Shown: positions 23,037 through 35,069 of the stretch, one piece after another | How positions within the stretch are numbered: the first letter of the stretch is position 1 | How the letters are laid out: every line of letters begins with the position of its first letter | Origin: Paraphysomonas bandaiensis | Taxonomy: Eukaryota; Chrysophyceae | Direction of reading: 5' to 3' | DNA length: 64,000 bases | Assembly: GCA_965644295.1 (NCBI GenBank) | Contig: CBFFRP010000263.1 | Coordinates: 124,001 to 188,000 of the forward strand | Position numbers and translations under genes: made by a program | Notes under the pieces: generated by a model | Databases searched by the model: none | Seen by the model: the letters and a program-made list of their open reading frames with translations, nothing else | What the model was told of the DNA's origin: nothing

Positions 23037-24814
23037 AGGAGTACATATTCCACGAAATTTTGCCTTAGCTTCCAAAATAGCTCAAGATAGCTAGCATATT
23101 GTATATTTACATACTTGGCGTACTCTTTATTGTGAGACACTTGAATATTCTTCTTTCTGATGTGAGAATTAACGTGGTTAACATTTTAAAATTGAAGTAA
23201 TCACAGTACTCAATTAAATTGTGATATACATTTCTCATCTTTCATAGTCATGTGATTAAACTGTACTTAAGCCAATCAATATCTACAATAGTAAGTAGTA
23301 AGATCTTACAACTTCGGCACATCTCAATAGGTTGAAGAACGAAACTAAAATTAGTTTTTGAGACTGAGTACTTGCTGAGTTATCTCGCTACACACGACAT
23401 CATTTTCTTTCTACACAGGTATACCTTTTAGATATATATTCCACCACAACCCACAACTGTTGAGATATAAATATACGATGAAAATTGCAAGAGACATCAC
23501 CATATTTTCTGTTTTTCGTGTTGATAGTAAATAGTTATTTGTATCTTGAAATACATTAAAATCACACCACTTCTGAGTTGTGTGATGGGAGTTGAAGAGC
23601 TTGGACTGGACCCAATTCTGTTTCTACTACCCCTTTTCAGAATGCTAATTGTTAGTACATCTGGTGGAGGAAAAGCTAACATTGTGATCAACGTTATAAT
23701 GAACAAAGTTATACACAAGAAATAAAATAACAATAACATATGTACACTTAGGAAGAGAATTAGATCATACTGATGATTCATTAAAAATTCATGAAGGTTA
23801 AGATCATTTGAGAGGTATGGGCATTGATAAAGTGCTTTGGCCAAATATTGATAATATTCATGATATTGGATGCATTAGTTAATTAAAGTATCAGGATATT
23901 TCCATGGGTAGTGTAAAATGTGAAATATATACACTGATGTTGTAAGGCACAAGTTTATTAACTTGTTTTATTAGATGTTATCTGTGATAATAATGTATTA
24001 ACTTAAGCTTTTAAGAGTGCAGTATTGACTGATTTATATTAAGGGAGATATAGTGAAAATATGATGTTGTAGCACTGTGATTTAGGAACCACGTCATTCA
24101 CCAACATCAACATTCTGTTTTACAAATCATACCTTTAACAGCTACTATATTTCAGTTTCTTTGTATACTTGTAATAGCTACTCCTATATCCTATAGTGTA
24201 GTCATGTATATTCTGTATTTCATTGCTACATAGAATACAGGATAACTACTGGCGATCCGCTTTGCCAAACTTCAAGTACGCATATAATGTAATGACTTCA
24301 ATGTAGTTCAATATTATGACTTGCACTCAGGGGCCGATACCAACTTATTTCCAGCAAAAATAGGTAATAATATATTGCGAGACCAAACTTTGCTAAAATA
24401 ATAGTAAACATATTGTAGCAATCAAAAGTAAATAATTGAAATATTTATAGTTTATCTGGCCCTGCTTGCACTGCAATCTTTCAAGTGTCAAGTATCACAG
24501 ACTATATACTAACTACACCTGAGACACCAACCTTACTCTATACTAAATATCTAAATACTAAATATCATTACACCGTATTGTCATCATATACACCGCATAC
24601 TGCTGTCACACTGTAGTTTGCTGTCGGCATTGCACTGTATACACACATACACCAACCTAACTGTATAGTGTAGTATACAGCAGTATACTATATCACATTA
24701 AGCTTGCACTCCAATGACAGTCAACTAGAAAGACACGCAGGTCTCGTTAGAAGTTGGACACAGAACAAAGACACAGAATTAAGCCGAATCAAATAATATT
24801 TTTAGTTTATAACG
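23037..24814. other. AT-rich intergenic region containing a small hAT-like element
   Basis: About 1.8 kb without a supported gene. A 115-codon hydrophobic minus-strand frame (23497-23844) opens with TTG and is AT-driven. The interval holds the 137-bp transposon at 24328-24464 and a GTATACAGCAGTATAC copy at about 24672-24687. Confidence 0.5.
24328..24464. mobile_element. Non-autonomous hAT-like MITE with 8-bp target duplication
   Basis: The element begins CAGGGGCCGATA and ends TATCTGGCCCTG, so its ends are inverted repeats (CAGGG...CCCTG). It is flanked by a perfect 8-bp direct repeat CTTGCACT (24320-24327 and 24465-24472), the target duplication expected of hAT transposons. The interior is AT-rich with no coding capacity and shares AATATATTGCGAGACC and following sequence with the right end of the 1.84-kb element at 40223-42064, so the two belong to one family. 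Confidence 0.85.
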
Positions 24815-25477
24815 CTAGTTTATAATATTACTTTTTTGTTTACTTTTTCTTTTTTTACTCTTTTTGTTCGTACCATTTAAATCACTACTGTAGGAGGTAT
24901 CCGTGGAACTACTAACGGCTTCTGTATGCGCGCCATGACACCAACTACAACTCGACTCACCATTATCGTGGCATATACATGAGCACTCAAAAACAATATC
25001 ATCACGGGTAAGATTTGATGTTTGCAGGGGAGCAGCTATGGTCTGTTCATCGTCTACATCTATCGCTTTGCGTTTCTTTGGCACATTGCAAACATCTGTT
25101 GAATTAGAAGCAGATTTCTTGTGTTTTCGAACCACTTCATCGATATTGTCAAATAGATATGGCGTCAATTCACTTGGCAATTTGTGATTCGAATTACAGA
25201 ACGTTATATAGTCAACTCGGAGTACAGGAATACTGAATTTATGGGCTTTGCGAATTCGCTGTGTGGCATTGCCAACCGCACAGTCGCTTGCGATAATATA
25301 ATCTACTTTCTTATGTACAGTGGAAGACACTTTCCCTCCTAGCTGTTCAATGATTCTTTTCATGTTGTTGTATGTAACTCCATCTCCATTAGATGCTATC
25401 GACTCATCGGTATCGCCCTGAGAGCTATTCACTGTTATTGAAAATATATTCCCATTAAACAGATTAGGCGGACTCAT
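24815..25477 (-). CDS. BRCT-domain nuclear protein
   Basis: A single exon encodes 220 residues. Residues of about 8-105 form one BRCT domain: YNNMKRIIEQLGGKVSS (helix 1 with the GG turn), KKVDYIIASD (strand 3), then KAHKFSIPVLRVDYITFC (helix 3 with the Trp/Tyr-type core). BRCT domains read phosphopeptides in DNA-damage signalling and repair. The rest is disordered, with a Cys/His cluster (CSCICHDNGESSCSWCH) spaced like a small zinc-binding knuckle, and it ends in a strong nuclear localisation signal (KKSKKRKSKQK). Many BRCT proteins carry two tandem repeats; this one has a single copy. Head-to-head with UBA1, 447 bp apart. Confidence 0.8.
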   Translation of the reverse strand: MSPPNLFNGNIFSITVNSSQGDTDESIASNGDGVTYNNMKRIIEQLGGKVSSTVHKKVDYIIASDCAVGNATQRIRKAHKFSIPVLRVDYITFCNSNHKLPSELTPYLFDNIDEVVRKHKKSASNSTDVCNVPKKRKAIDVDDEQTIAAPLQTSNLTRDDIVFECSCICHDNGESSCSWCHGAHTEAVSSSTDTSYSSDLNGTNKKSKKRKSKQKSNIIN

Positions 25478-25924
25478 CTCATAAGAGTTCAGTTATTAGC
25501 ACCACCTGTCTTGATATTTAACAGTCAGTTCCCTAGCTGCGGTATATGTATGTGATTTCCTTCACTTGTTAACGTCATATCATACATATGCATGACCATC
25601 TATGTGGTTCATACTACGACCGGGCGATGTACACACATACGGCTATACGGTATACCGGGATACTGCTCTTCCTCTCTGTATTCCGTATACAGCAGTATAT
25701 ATAGTCGTGAAGATGCACAGAAATTCCATTATTTATACAGCCCTGTATTCCTCGGTATTATTGCTCATTCCATGTTAAAGTATGCAGGTTCCTGCTGCTG
25801 TGTATGTGTATGTGTAGTGCAGGCTGCTATGTATATAGTATAGCAATCATCACATCAGATTCCATCCACCATATAGACTTCAATACCGCTTTAAACTCAC
25901 CGTTGTTGCATTCGATATATCCCA
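25478..25924. promoter_or_regulatory. Bidirectional promoter region of the BRCT gene and UBA1
   Basis: A 447-bp spacer between divergent ATGs containing GTATACAGCAGTATATAT at about 25685, the best single copy of the recurring motif. A short TATG/GTATGTG-rich tract occurs at 25800-25830. No gene supported. Confidence 0.5.
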
Positions 25925-28900
25925 ATGGACTCATCAAGTGAAATGGATATTTCTCTGTCAAAAGAAGAAGAGGAAATAGACGAGGGGCTGTATAGCCGTC
26001 AACTGTATGTTATGGGACACGAGGCTCAGAAGAGAATGGCCAGATCACACGTTCTTATTGTAGGAATGAACGGTCTTGGAGTGGAGGTGGCTAAGAATAT
26101 TGTGTTGGCAGGAGTAAAGAGTGTGACTCTGTTAGATGATACGGCAGTCTCGTTATCAGATCTGTCTGCTCAGTTCTATCTCACAGATGCAGACGTTGGA
26201 CAACCAAGAGCTAAAGTAACGGCCCCGAAAATTGCTGAGTTAAACCCCTACGTACAAGTATCAGTAATTAGTGGTCCACTTCAGTTTGAAACGATTGTTA
26301 ACTATTCGGTAGTTGTGTTAATAGACATTCCACTAGCACAGCAGCTTGAAGTGTCATCCTTCTGCCACGATTGTGGTGTGGCTGTTGTTGTATCGGACAC
26401 TAGAGGAGTGTTTGCAAATGTATTTTGTGATTTCGGTAGCGATTTTGTGGTTAGTGATATCAACGGCGAACCCGCGGCATCGTCTATGATTGCCACCATC
26501 ACTGCTGTGGAGACTTCTGATGAATCGACAAGTCCTCGTGCCCTGGTAACTACTTTAGAGGACAGTCCACATGGTCTGGAGAGCGGAGATATAGTGGTTT
26601 TGAGTCACGTGCAGGGTTCAGGCGTGGATGGGATAAACGGTCTGGAATTGGAGGTGGTGGTCAAGGACCGGTTTTCTTTCGAGGTTTCTCTTGCGGGCGT
26701 GAACTGGCCACTGGCAGTGGGGGCCCAGTACATGAGGGGCGGATATGTGAATCAAATTAAGCAGCCTTCCCTTGTTCATTTCTCATCCATGGCTGCTACA
26801 ATAGATTCCCCAGGATACATATCCTCTCTGCTAACGAAGGAAGGGGACAGGGCCGTTGCTCTACACATTGCATTCAGGTTCATGTGTACGTTTTCTCTGT
26901 TGTACAATTTGGTAACCTTTTTGTAGGGCTCTTCATTCATTTTCACAGGCACATAATGGACAGCTACCCATACCCGGTGACACTGCTCATGCCGAGGAAG
27001 TTTACGCTCTGTCTGTTGAGCTCAATGAGCGAATCAAGCTGGTATCCACCACGTATTTTACCCTGTCTGTAATCTTCACATATGTATTTGAAGGTGGAGG
27101 ATTTATCTCAATTCAAAAGAGTCATTTGTCAGCTTGCTCTCTGTGCCAGGTACCCTCACTTGTGTGTAATATGGGGTGCTTAGATATATTCTAGGGGACA
27201 GATAAGCCCTATGTGCGCTCTTGTGGGTGGAATAGTAGCACAGGAGGTCATCAAGGCATGCTCGGGAAAGTTCATGCCGATCCGGCAATGGTTCTATTAC
27301 GATGCTGCAGAAGCATTGCCCGATGAGCCACTGCCAATGGAGGAGGTATGTAACATTATGCGAGTTTTATAGTTGTGCTAAATAGGTGGTCGGGGTAGGT
27401 GGCGCCTATAGGCTGCCGATATGATTCTCAAATTGCAGTATTCGGGCGGAGTATGCAGGCTTCCCTCGCAAGTCTTAATATGTTTCTGGTATAGTAGTGT
27501 GGTGCAATCATCACTTGCATGCAATGTCATGCATACTATGTAGGTGGGAGCTGGGGCTATAGGGTGCGAGATGCTGAAGAATTGGGCGATGATGGGCATA
27601 TCCGCAGAGGGTAAGACACAGAGGGCTATGACGGGCAAATTTTCTTAAGGTGATGTATCGTACTTTTATGCAGGTCCTGGAAGGCGTGGTGTGACCCATG
27701 TGACTGATATGGATTCCATCGAAAAGAGTAATCTTAGTAGGCAGTTCCTTTTCCGGTTAGCTTCTGAGTCGTAATGCGTGTTGTATCTACTCACGTCGTC
27801 TTCGTATAGAAACAGCGATATCAATCGACCCAAGTCATTGACTGCAGCGGCTGCTGCAGGAGCTATGAACCCCCACTTCAATACAAAGGTGTACGAGTCA
27901 AAGGTCGCACCTGAGACCGAGGTTGGAATGACAATTTTTTGCCCGAAGTGACTATTAACACATGACTGGTGATGTTTAGGCACTCTTCAACGACGACTTT
28001 TATGAATCACTTGACATTGTTTGCACAGCACTTGACAATGTACAGGCACGTCTATATGTGGACAGACGATGCATGTTTTACCACCTGCCAATGCTGGAGT
28101 CAGGTGAATGCCGATGTGTGTTCAATATGTATCTGATACCTTGCCAGGGACGCTGGGCACAAAGGGATCGACCCAGGTGGTGGTGCCCCACGTTACTGAG
28201 AACTATGGCGCGTCTAGGTATGATGCTGTAAATCGTAGAACCTTTCCCATTGATTTCCTGCAGGGACCCAGTGGATGAGAAGTCTATTCCGATGTGCACA
28301 GTAAAATTTTACCCTAATCTTATTGAGCATACGCTCCAGTGGGCGAGGGAGCTCTTCGAAGAATATTTCAAGCAGACGGTATAGATTTTTTGACTGGTGC
28401 TGTTGATAATGTGTGTTAATGAGAGTTTTTTTAGCCAGAAGACTGCAATCACTACCTTTCCTCATCTACTCCCGAGGAATTTCAGGCAAACTATCTGGCT
28501 AACCAACAAAATGTTAAGTTAGAAACACTCAACAGGGTAGGATTGTCTAGGAGATGTGTATCTTGTTTCGATATAAACTGTGGTGTATTTAGATGTACAG
28601 AGCGCTGGTGTCTGAAAGACCATCTACTATAGAAGATTGTGTGGCATGGGCAAGGTGGTGACTGTATATTCCATTTACACTTGGTCTAATGTGTATTAGG
28701 CTTCTTTTTGAAGACCTCTTTTCGAACCGCATTAAGCAGCTCCTACACAACTTCCCAATTGACAAGTTAACGGCCTCTGGAGCTCCCTTCTGGTATTTGA
28801 ACTTATTATCTTGTTCATTAGTATAATTAAATGACAGGTCTGGATCTAAAAAGCCACCAACGCCACTTGCGTTCTCTGCTGGGGATCCACTGCACATGTC

Positions 28901-29884
28901 TTTTATCACCGCTACGGCCAACCTTCGTGCCGTCGTGTTTGGAATTGAAACTGAATATCGAGAAGAAGTGTTCTTGGCCGCCCTTGATAAAGTTGATGTA
29001 CCAGAGTTCAGGTAGGAACAACGTACACTCCACTATTAGAAGACGAATAACATGATTTAGCCCGTCCGATGGGGTGAAAATTCCAACTACTGACGAAGAA
29101 TCTAAGACCGTCAATAGCAATTTAAGCGGTGGCCTCGATGACATTGATTCACAATGCGGTGCTGTACTCAGGTATCTAATATACATCTCTTGGTCTGTAT
29201 GTAATATACTACAGCAAACTTCCTCCCACTGATAGAGGAGTGCAGCTGAAGGCTATTGACTTTGATAAAGACGTTGATGCCCACATGCTAGTTGTAGCGG
29301 CAATGGGGAATCTCCGTGCTCGTAATTACTGTATTCCTGAAGCTGATCTACACGCTGCTCGTGGTATTGCTGGCAAGATTATCCCTGCTATCGCTACCAC
29401 GACAGCCCTCGTCACGGGAATCATATGCATGGAAATATTTAAAATTTTACAGAAGAAACCAATAGAGGCGCTTTTGAATACATCTAGCAACCTAGCGATT
29501 CCCTGCTTCTACTGTAACGAACCGCAGCCACCTGAGATTCGCACCACTGTTATCGCAGGAAAGGAGATGAAATGGAGTCAATGGGACCGGGTGGATATTC
29601 AAGATCCGAACATGACTCTTTCAGGACTCATCGAAATGCTGGATAGAGAGTATGGTGTGACTTTATCTATGCTTTCATCTGGTATGAGTATTTTGTACTC
29701 GGATTTTATGAACAAGAAAAAGATGCAAGAGCGGATGAATATGAGGATCAGTGAAATCGTTGAATCTGTTACTAAAAAGTCTCTTGACCCCGGCCAGAAA
29801 TATATTATCCTAGAGATGATTACAAATGACAATGAAACTGATGACGAGGTAGAGCTTCCGTACCTACGGTTTCGGTTGGGTTGA
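25925..29884 (+). CDS. UBA1: Ubiquitin-activating enzyme E1
   Basis: I join seventeen exons split by sixteen short introns into a product of about 1040 residues, the family's usual length. E1 activates ubiquitin with ATP, forms a thioester on its catalytic cysteine and hands it to E2 enzymes. Visible in order: the inactive adenylation half ([32 protein letters not shown]), the first catalytic-cysteine half-domain, [15 protein letters not shown], the active adenylation half with [30 protein letters not shown] and [10 protein letters not shown], the catalytic cysteine in [13 protein letters not shown] (TGC at 28294-28296), [46 protein letters not shown], and the C-terminal ubiquitin-fold domain ending RFRLG. 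All catalytic motifs are intact. Head-to-head with the BRCT gene. Confidence 0.96.
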
Positions 29885-30408
29885 ATAGTTTTGATTGGTG
29901 GAAAGGAACAGTATGTGATATGTATCTAGGTGGGCCATAGTGGCTTCAATAAGAATAACTTTCCACTCTTCCAGTACCACTAGATTGTGTTGTTGATAAC
30001 CACTAATTAACATCAAAGACGTACCTAAAAATATATCATTTAGGGCTATTCTGGATGAGAGTTCATGAATATGGTACTATGTACTACTCGAAATTCGAAA
30101 TAGTATTATATTGACAACATCACTGGTGGAGTGATTAAATATGAAGTGTGTATAATTTATTCGCAAATCCAGCCTCTAAGCAATATTGAATAAATACTCT
30201 CTTAATTAGTAGGAATAACAATATAACTTTTCAACATGTCTGTACATCCTCCTGAAACCAGCAGTACAATTCATTTCGTGATCTATGAGCTTAAATATAT
30301 GTGAATGATATATAAATCAAACTATATGTCGTTATTAACATTGCCTTTGTTCTGTCGAAACACTGAGGTAGCACCGACTAGCAAAAGAGTACAAGTCCGC
30401 AAGTGCTG
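29885..30408. other. Convergent 3' region of UBA1 and the SLC44-like gene
   Basis: 524 bp between two stop codons; AT-rich with no open frame worth reporting. Confidence 0.5.
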
Positions 30409-32789
30409 TTACAACAAAACTTCTCCCTTTTCGTTGTCCTCTTTATTTGCCTCTTCCTCTTTGACTTCCGGTCCAACCTAACAAATTACATTATAAAACA
30501 TTTAAAATTATATTCAAAGTTACAACCTTGGCATCAGCAGCGGACTGCTGGGTTTTCTTAATTGCTCCACGCAGAGCACCATCTGCAAACCTCTCCTCAG
30601 GAGGGAACATTTCCTCGTCAGCACAGTAGCACATTAAAATCGTGCTGATAGCCATGCCGAATACTTCAACAAACAGACTAGCAACAAAAAAAGACAGGAA
30701 GAAAACGATGAGCAGCGGACCAATAAGTCCGTGAACACTATCTCCAATGAAGTATCCGAGTGCAAGGTAACATAAAAACGTTGTGACGAGTGGAATAAAT
30801 ATCTATACGAAACATCAATGTGAATTCAAATGGGGCAACAAACGAAATACCTTTCCCAGAAAGAGAACAAAGTCTCCAACATAGCTGACGGCAATGACTC
30901 TCAAGACGTTTCTAGCAATAAGGAAGAATGCAGCACGACACGCCTTACAAAACGAGTATCCGTTTATGGCCGTCTGGATGTAGGCATTCTTATTTAGGAA
31001 CTTCATACACTTTTCGAGGCACCACATACAGCACTGAAGTACACGCAAGATACACAGCGCTAGCTGATTACCAGACTTCTTAGCTTTACGTTGGAGGTAT
31101 GCTAACACAGCACGAATAGTCTTTATAACAGCAATAACCAGAGACCCATATGCAGCGGTACCGAGGTGGTTAAAAAACGTCACGCGGAATGCCTGTAAAG
31201 GAGATAAGAAAGTCGATACCAAAAAGCAAAATCTAGCCTCACCCAAAAAACTGTTGAATTTCCCTCCGTCTTTTTGTCTCTTGTAAAATACCAGGCTGAA
31301 AAGGACAATGCTGACATAATCTGACCCGCCGCCACAACGAATTGAGAGGTCCAAAACCAGCAGAATAAAAGGTACAAGAAAGCTAGTCGTGTGTTATTGT
31401 TGTACTCAATGGTTTTGTATTGCGTAGTTTCCCCGTCTGCTTGTACTTCCTCAGTTTTAACATCCCCAGACGAAGCTAGATATATTGAATAGATCGTCCA
31501 TGGCACAAGAAAGATAACCACAGCAGCGCACTGGAATACAGGCATTAGACAGAGAATAGGCATCGCTGACACAGCCCGAGATGCCTCCTTCACGATTCCA
31601 ATCGCCAGCATAATGCGCTTCCTCATTACGCATATTAAACAGATATAAAGGGCGAAAATCACGAATCCGACTATGCTGACCACTTGCAGGGTCGTCGCCT
31701 CGTCTTTGCTTCTGTCCTCATCTTGAGCCCACTGCTGGGCCAAGGAGTAAAGCATAACAGATCCCACAAACAATACCGCGCCAATCCCTTTATATCACGT
31801 AAACGGCAACTACAACAACAACAATGAATATTCTTACCGACAATGATGCTCCATATCATTAGAAAAAGCACACCAGGTATACGCAAGAAGTAGAGGTATC
31901 CTAGAGCGAGGAACACGGCAATGCCAATTCCAAACCCAAATATATATCCTCTCAGCTCGTACATATCTGCAAAAAAACCTGTCGCCCACGTTCCCGAGTC
32001 GCTGTCAGAATAAGATGACGGGATCGATACTTGGTCTAGGTCCACATATTCGCTTGCAGCAGCTTCCGCAGAAGAGCTGTTGACAGACTTGTCTTTCTGG
32101 TACAAGCACCTGTTCAAAACTGGCAGAGAGGTCATCAAGAAATAACGAATATATATACAACTTACACTCTTCAGTTTTGGCTTCATACATGCACTTTTGT
32201 TTGCCAACCAATCTCCAAGCAGTAGTTTCGTTCGCATCGGCCGCTGCTTGTTTGTCGTCATAACATATGAATTCCGTGAAGTCCGTCTTTCTCGGACAAC
32301 TTTTCACACAAATCACTACAGAGTGTGTGAAAAATACCGATAACAAGTACTATACAAATACACCTGCTCCACTTGTCAAATAATATGCATTTGGCCGGTC
32401 TTTGACTCCTGACGATGCGCCACAAATACGACCATCATAGTCAATGGCATTAGTCAATCTAATTAGCACGTTACAGGTCTAGTATGCAATTATATGGCGC
32501 TTAATTACCTCGCAGGATTTCCTTTGTCAAGATGACTATCTTCGATAACGCCAGTTACAACAAACCCCACAGCTGTCATCGCTATCCAGCAGCAGATCAG
32601 CAGTATCTACCTCACATATAAGACACAACATCAGCATATATATACTGTACAAACCAAACATAAGCAATCAGTACAATGCCGCTTCCTCTCTCTCAAACTA
32701 GTCCACCCTTCTCCACTCATTTTCTTGTTATCCGGGTGATTAGTGTCATTATCGCCACTATCTTCAGTGGAGTTACCACAACACCCCAT
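30409..32789 (-). CDS. Choline transporter-like protein (SLC44/CTL family)
   Basis: Nine exons joined by eight short introns encode about 655 residues. The start MGCCGNSTED carries a G-C-C motif that could be myristoylated or palmitoylated. Then come RKRHCTDC and the first membrane helix, a large Cys-containing loop with VICVKSCPRK and LNRC, four helices in the middle, and the hallmark CTL region: FRVTFFNHLGTAAYGSLVIA, then KCMKFLNKNAYIQTAINGYS and FCKACRAAFFLIARN. SLC44 proteins move choline or ethanolamine across plasma or organelle membranes for phospholipid synthesis; some paralogues have unknown substrates. The tail is acidic and lysine-rich. It is head-to-head with the CUE gene and convergent with UBA1. 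Confidence 0.92.
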
Positions 32790-33370
32790 TAGTTCCTTAT
32801 TTTAGTAATACAGAGAATGGAAATGGGAAACAACTACTGCTAGAATGAACTTGAGTCCACTCGCCCCAAAGAGACAATGGAATATGTAATATATCAACGA
32901 CTCTATCAGCTGTTACGATGCTGAGTGTTGATGGATGTATAGAGCTGCCGTCTGTGTATGTATGTAGAGGTGGGTATATCTGGAAACTGAAATATTGGAG
33001 TGTGTTTTTTTGTATTGAGTTTTTCCTCAAGAATGAAACGGACACTTTTTCAAGCAACGGAATAGTACAGTATCTGTATTCCCTGTATTCCATGTATTCT
33101 ACATCTTCTAGTTGTTCTGAAGATTCTGCTAACTACAGTAATATGGATACGGATTGTGTGTAGAACGTAGAAGGACATACAGCAGTACAGCAGTGTATGC
33201 CGTAGCTTATGTATAGGAGGGTACAGTACGAGTAGTATGACTGCAGTGTATACAGCACCTCCGCATCACTCTGTATGAATACATAGCTCGAAAGATTATC
33301 CTCTACAGCATTATATGAACTACAGCTAAAGAATCTACGCCCATATAGTTAGGGACCCCTGCAGTCAATC
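32790..33370. promoter_or_regulatory. Bidirectional promoter region of the SLC44-like and CUE genes
   Basis: A 581-bp spacer between divergent ATGs with ATACAGCAGTACAGCAGTG at about 33177-33195. The overlapping 81-98-codon frames are not domain-like. Confidence 0.5.
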
Positions 33371-34549
33371 ATGGATATGACTCCTGACCAAATGGTGGAG
33401 TTCTTAAGAGGCGCTTTCAAAGACATCGACCGTGAGACGTTACTTTTACTCTTGCAAGCCAACAGATACGACTTAGACGCCACAATCGAGACGCTGATAA
33501 GCATGGAAGAAGAATCTGCTCCTAGTCAATCATCTCAATCGTCTATGATGCATGATTATCCCCTACCTTCCCAAGACCAATCTTCAAGAGGTGATATTCA
33601 TATTTGTTTGTTCATATGTGTTGATATCCGTGTTATAGCATCTCATAGAAATGGAGAGAATATGGGATCATCCAATAATGTGGAACAAAATGGTAAACGA
33701 GGTGCAAAAGTAGCTCTCCCGGATAATTTTCTGCGCATACCGGGCTGGAACGAAAGGTATAATGCATACCTGTGCCGTATTATTTGTGTTATATCTAACG
33801 GGTGATACTTTCATGAGTAGACACGATGCACAGATGGGAACAGGAGATTATGTAAACTTACTTTCTGATCCTGTTTTTCTACGGGAGTTGGAGCGAGAAT
33901 TTGGGCCAGATTACGAGGCAGTTCTCCGAGAACACCTGCAAGCCGAAGCGCTGCGTAGCTTGCAACATCCCCCTATGTTTCACCCCGATCAGGCGCGTGA
34001 TACGCACGCACAGGGAGTAAGTAATGCTGTTGATTCCAACGAGCGGTACCGACAGCACCTCCCGGCATATGAACAGCAACATGCTAGCTTAGAGTTCCAA
34101 CAAAAATACAGACAAGAACAGGAAGGGCATGGGTATTCTCAAGGGGCACCTCCTCCTACAACTAATGGAGAGCCAGGAGGACGACGACCTATGGTTGGTT
34201 TTGGGGGTGGGTCTGATCAGAGCGCTTCTGCTTCTGGTAGGGGAAATACCAGTAAGTGTTATTGTCATGTTGTGCCCCCGTCAAGTATAATGACATCCCA
34301 CCTTGTTTAGTTACAGAAAGATTTCAAAATATTCTACGAGGGTTTACATCACCACCCGCGAGCAGAGTGAAGAGAAAAGAAGACGCAGAGACCCGCGGAC
34401 TATTGCACGAGGATGACGACGATGAGGAGGGGCAATGGGAAGGGAGAGACGGCATTCAAATGAAGGAGTCTTACAGAGAGCCAGCAGAATACGAGGAAGA
34501 GGATGAAGGAAGCAGTGCGCTACTTCAGCCTCATGTTGGGCGAGAGTAA
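33371..34549 (+). CDS. CUE-domain (ubiquitin-binding) protein
   Basis: Four exons, 33371-33590, 33639-33756, 33818-34251 and 34311-34549, give 336 residues. Residues 3-45 are a CUE domain: MVEFLRGAFKDIDRETLLLL, then QANRYDLDATIETLISM, with the proline of the usual M-F-P motif replaced. CUE domains bind mono-ubiquitin. Downstream is LPDNFLRIPGW, a motif known from CUEDC1-type proteins, then an acidic and Gln-rich coiled region (FLRELEREFGPDYEAVLREH) and a strongly acidic tail. Being close to UBA1 fits a ubiquitin role, although gene order in eukaryotes is weak evidence. Possible function: adaptor for ubiquitinated cargo in membrane traffic or degradation. Confidence 0.82.
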
Positions 34550-35069
34550 TATTTTCAATGGCATTTTGAAACAAAGTAGCTCAAGCATATCCGTATTAGG
34601 CTTCTTGTTGATGAAGTTGTACATATATTAACAGATTAAGCGAATTCGATGGTTGCTAAAAGTCTTTCATAAGTTTGTTGCGCATTGCGCAGTAACCGTG
34701 TATTACTTAGTCAATATATTGCGAGGTCAAAGCATCCAATCCAATATATTTTTACCTGGCCCTGATCAACATTATTCCTGCTACAGGTCTGCCTTTACCC
34801 TTACTGCACTCATTTTCTCACTTACAAATACATCTTATACTTTTATTGCCACGATCATATCAACATACAGCATACTGGTACTGTGATTCTATTTTATATA
34901 CCAGGGATGGGGAACAATATATTGCAATTGCAATATATAATACTATTGTTTCATAGCGTTCCGTCAATTGCATTGATGCATGGAGTTTTAAATTAGAAGT
35001 AACTTGTTACAATATGTATACCAAAAAATAAAATTCATATCAAACGCATATGATACAAGTTATTTAATT
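34550..35069. other. Convergent intergenic region with solo hAT-type ends
   Basis: 520 bp containing two unpaired transposon ends of the CAGGG family: a right end CCTGGCCCTG finishing at 34764, preceded by AATATATTGCGAGG-type sequence, and a left end CAGGGATGGGGAAC starting at 34902, followed by CAATATATTGC. No matching partners or target duplications were found nearby, so they are probably truncated copies. Confidence 0.55.

Noticed and set aside
23497-23844. 115-codon hydrophobic frame
   Set aside because: Opens with TTG and its hydrophobicity follows from AT-rich composition.
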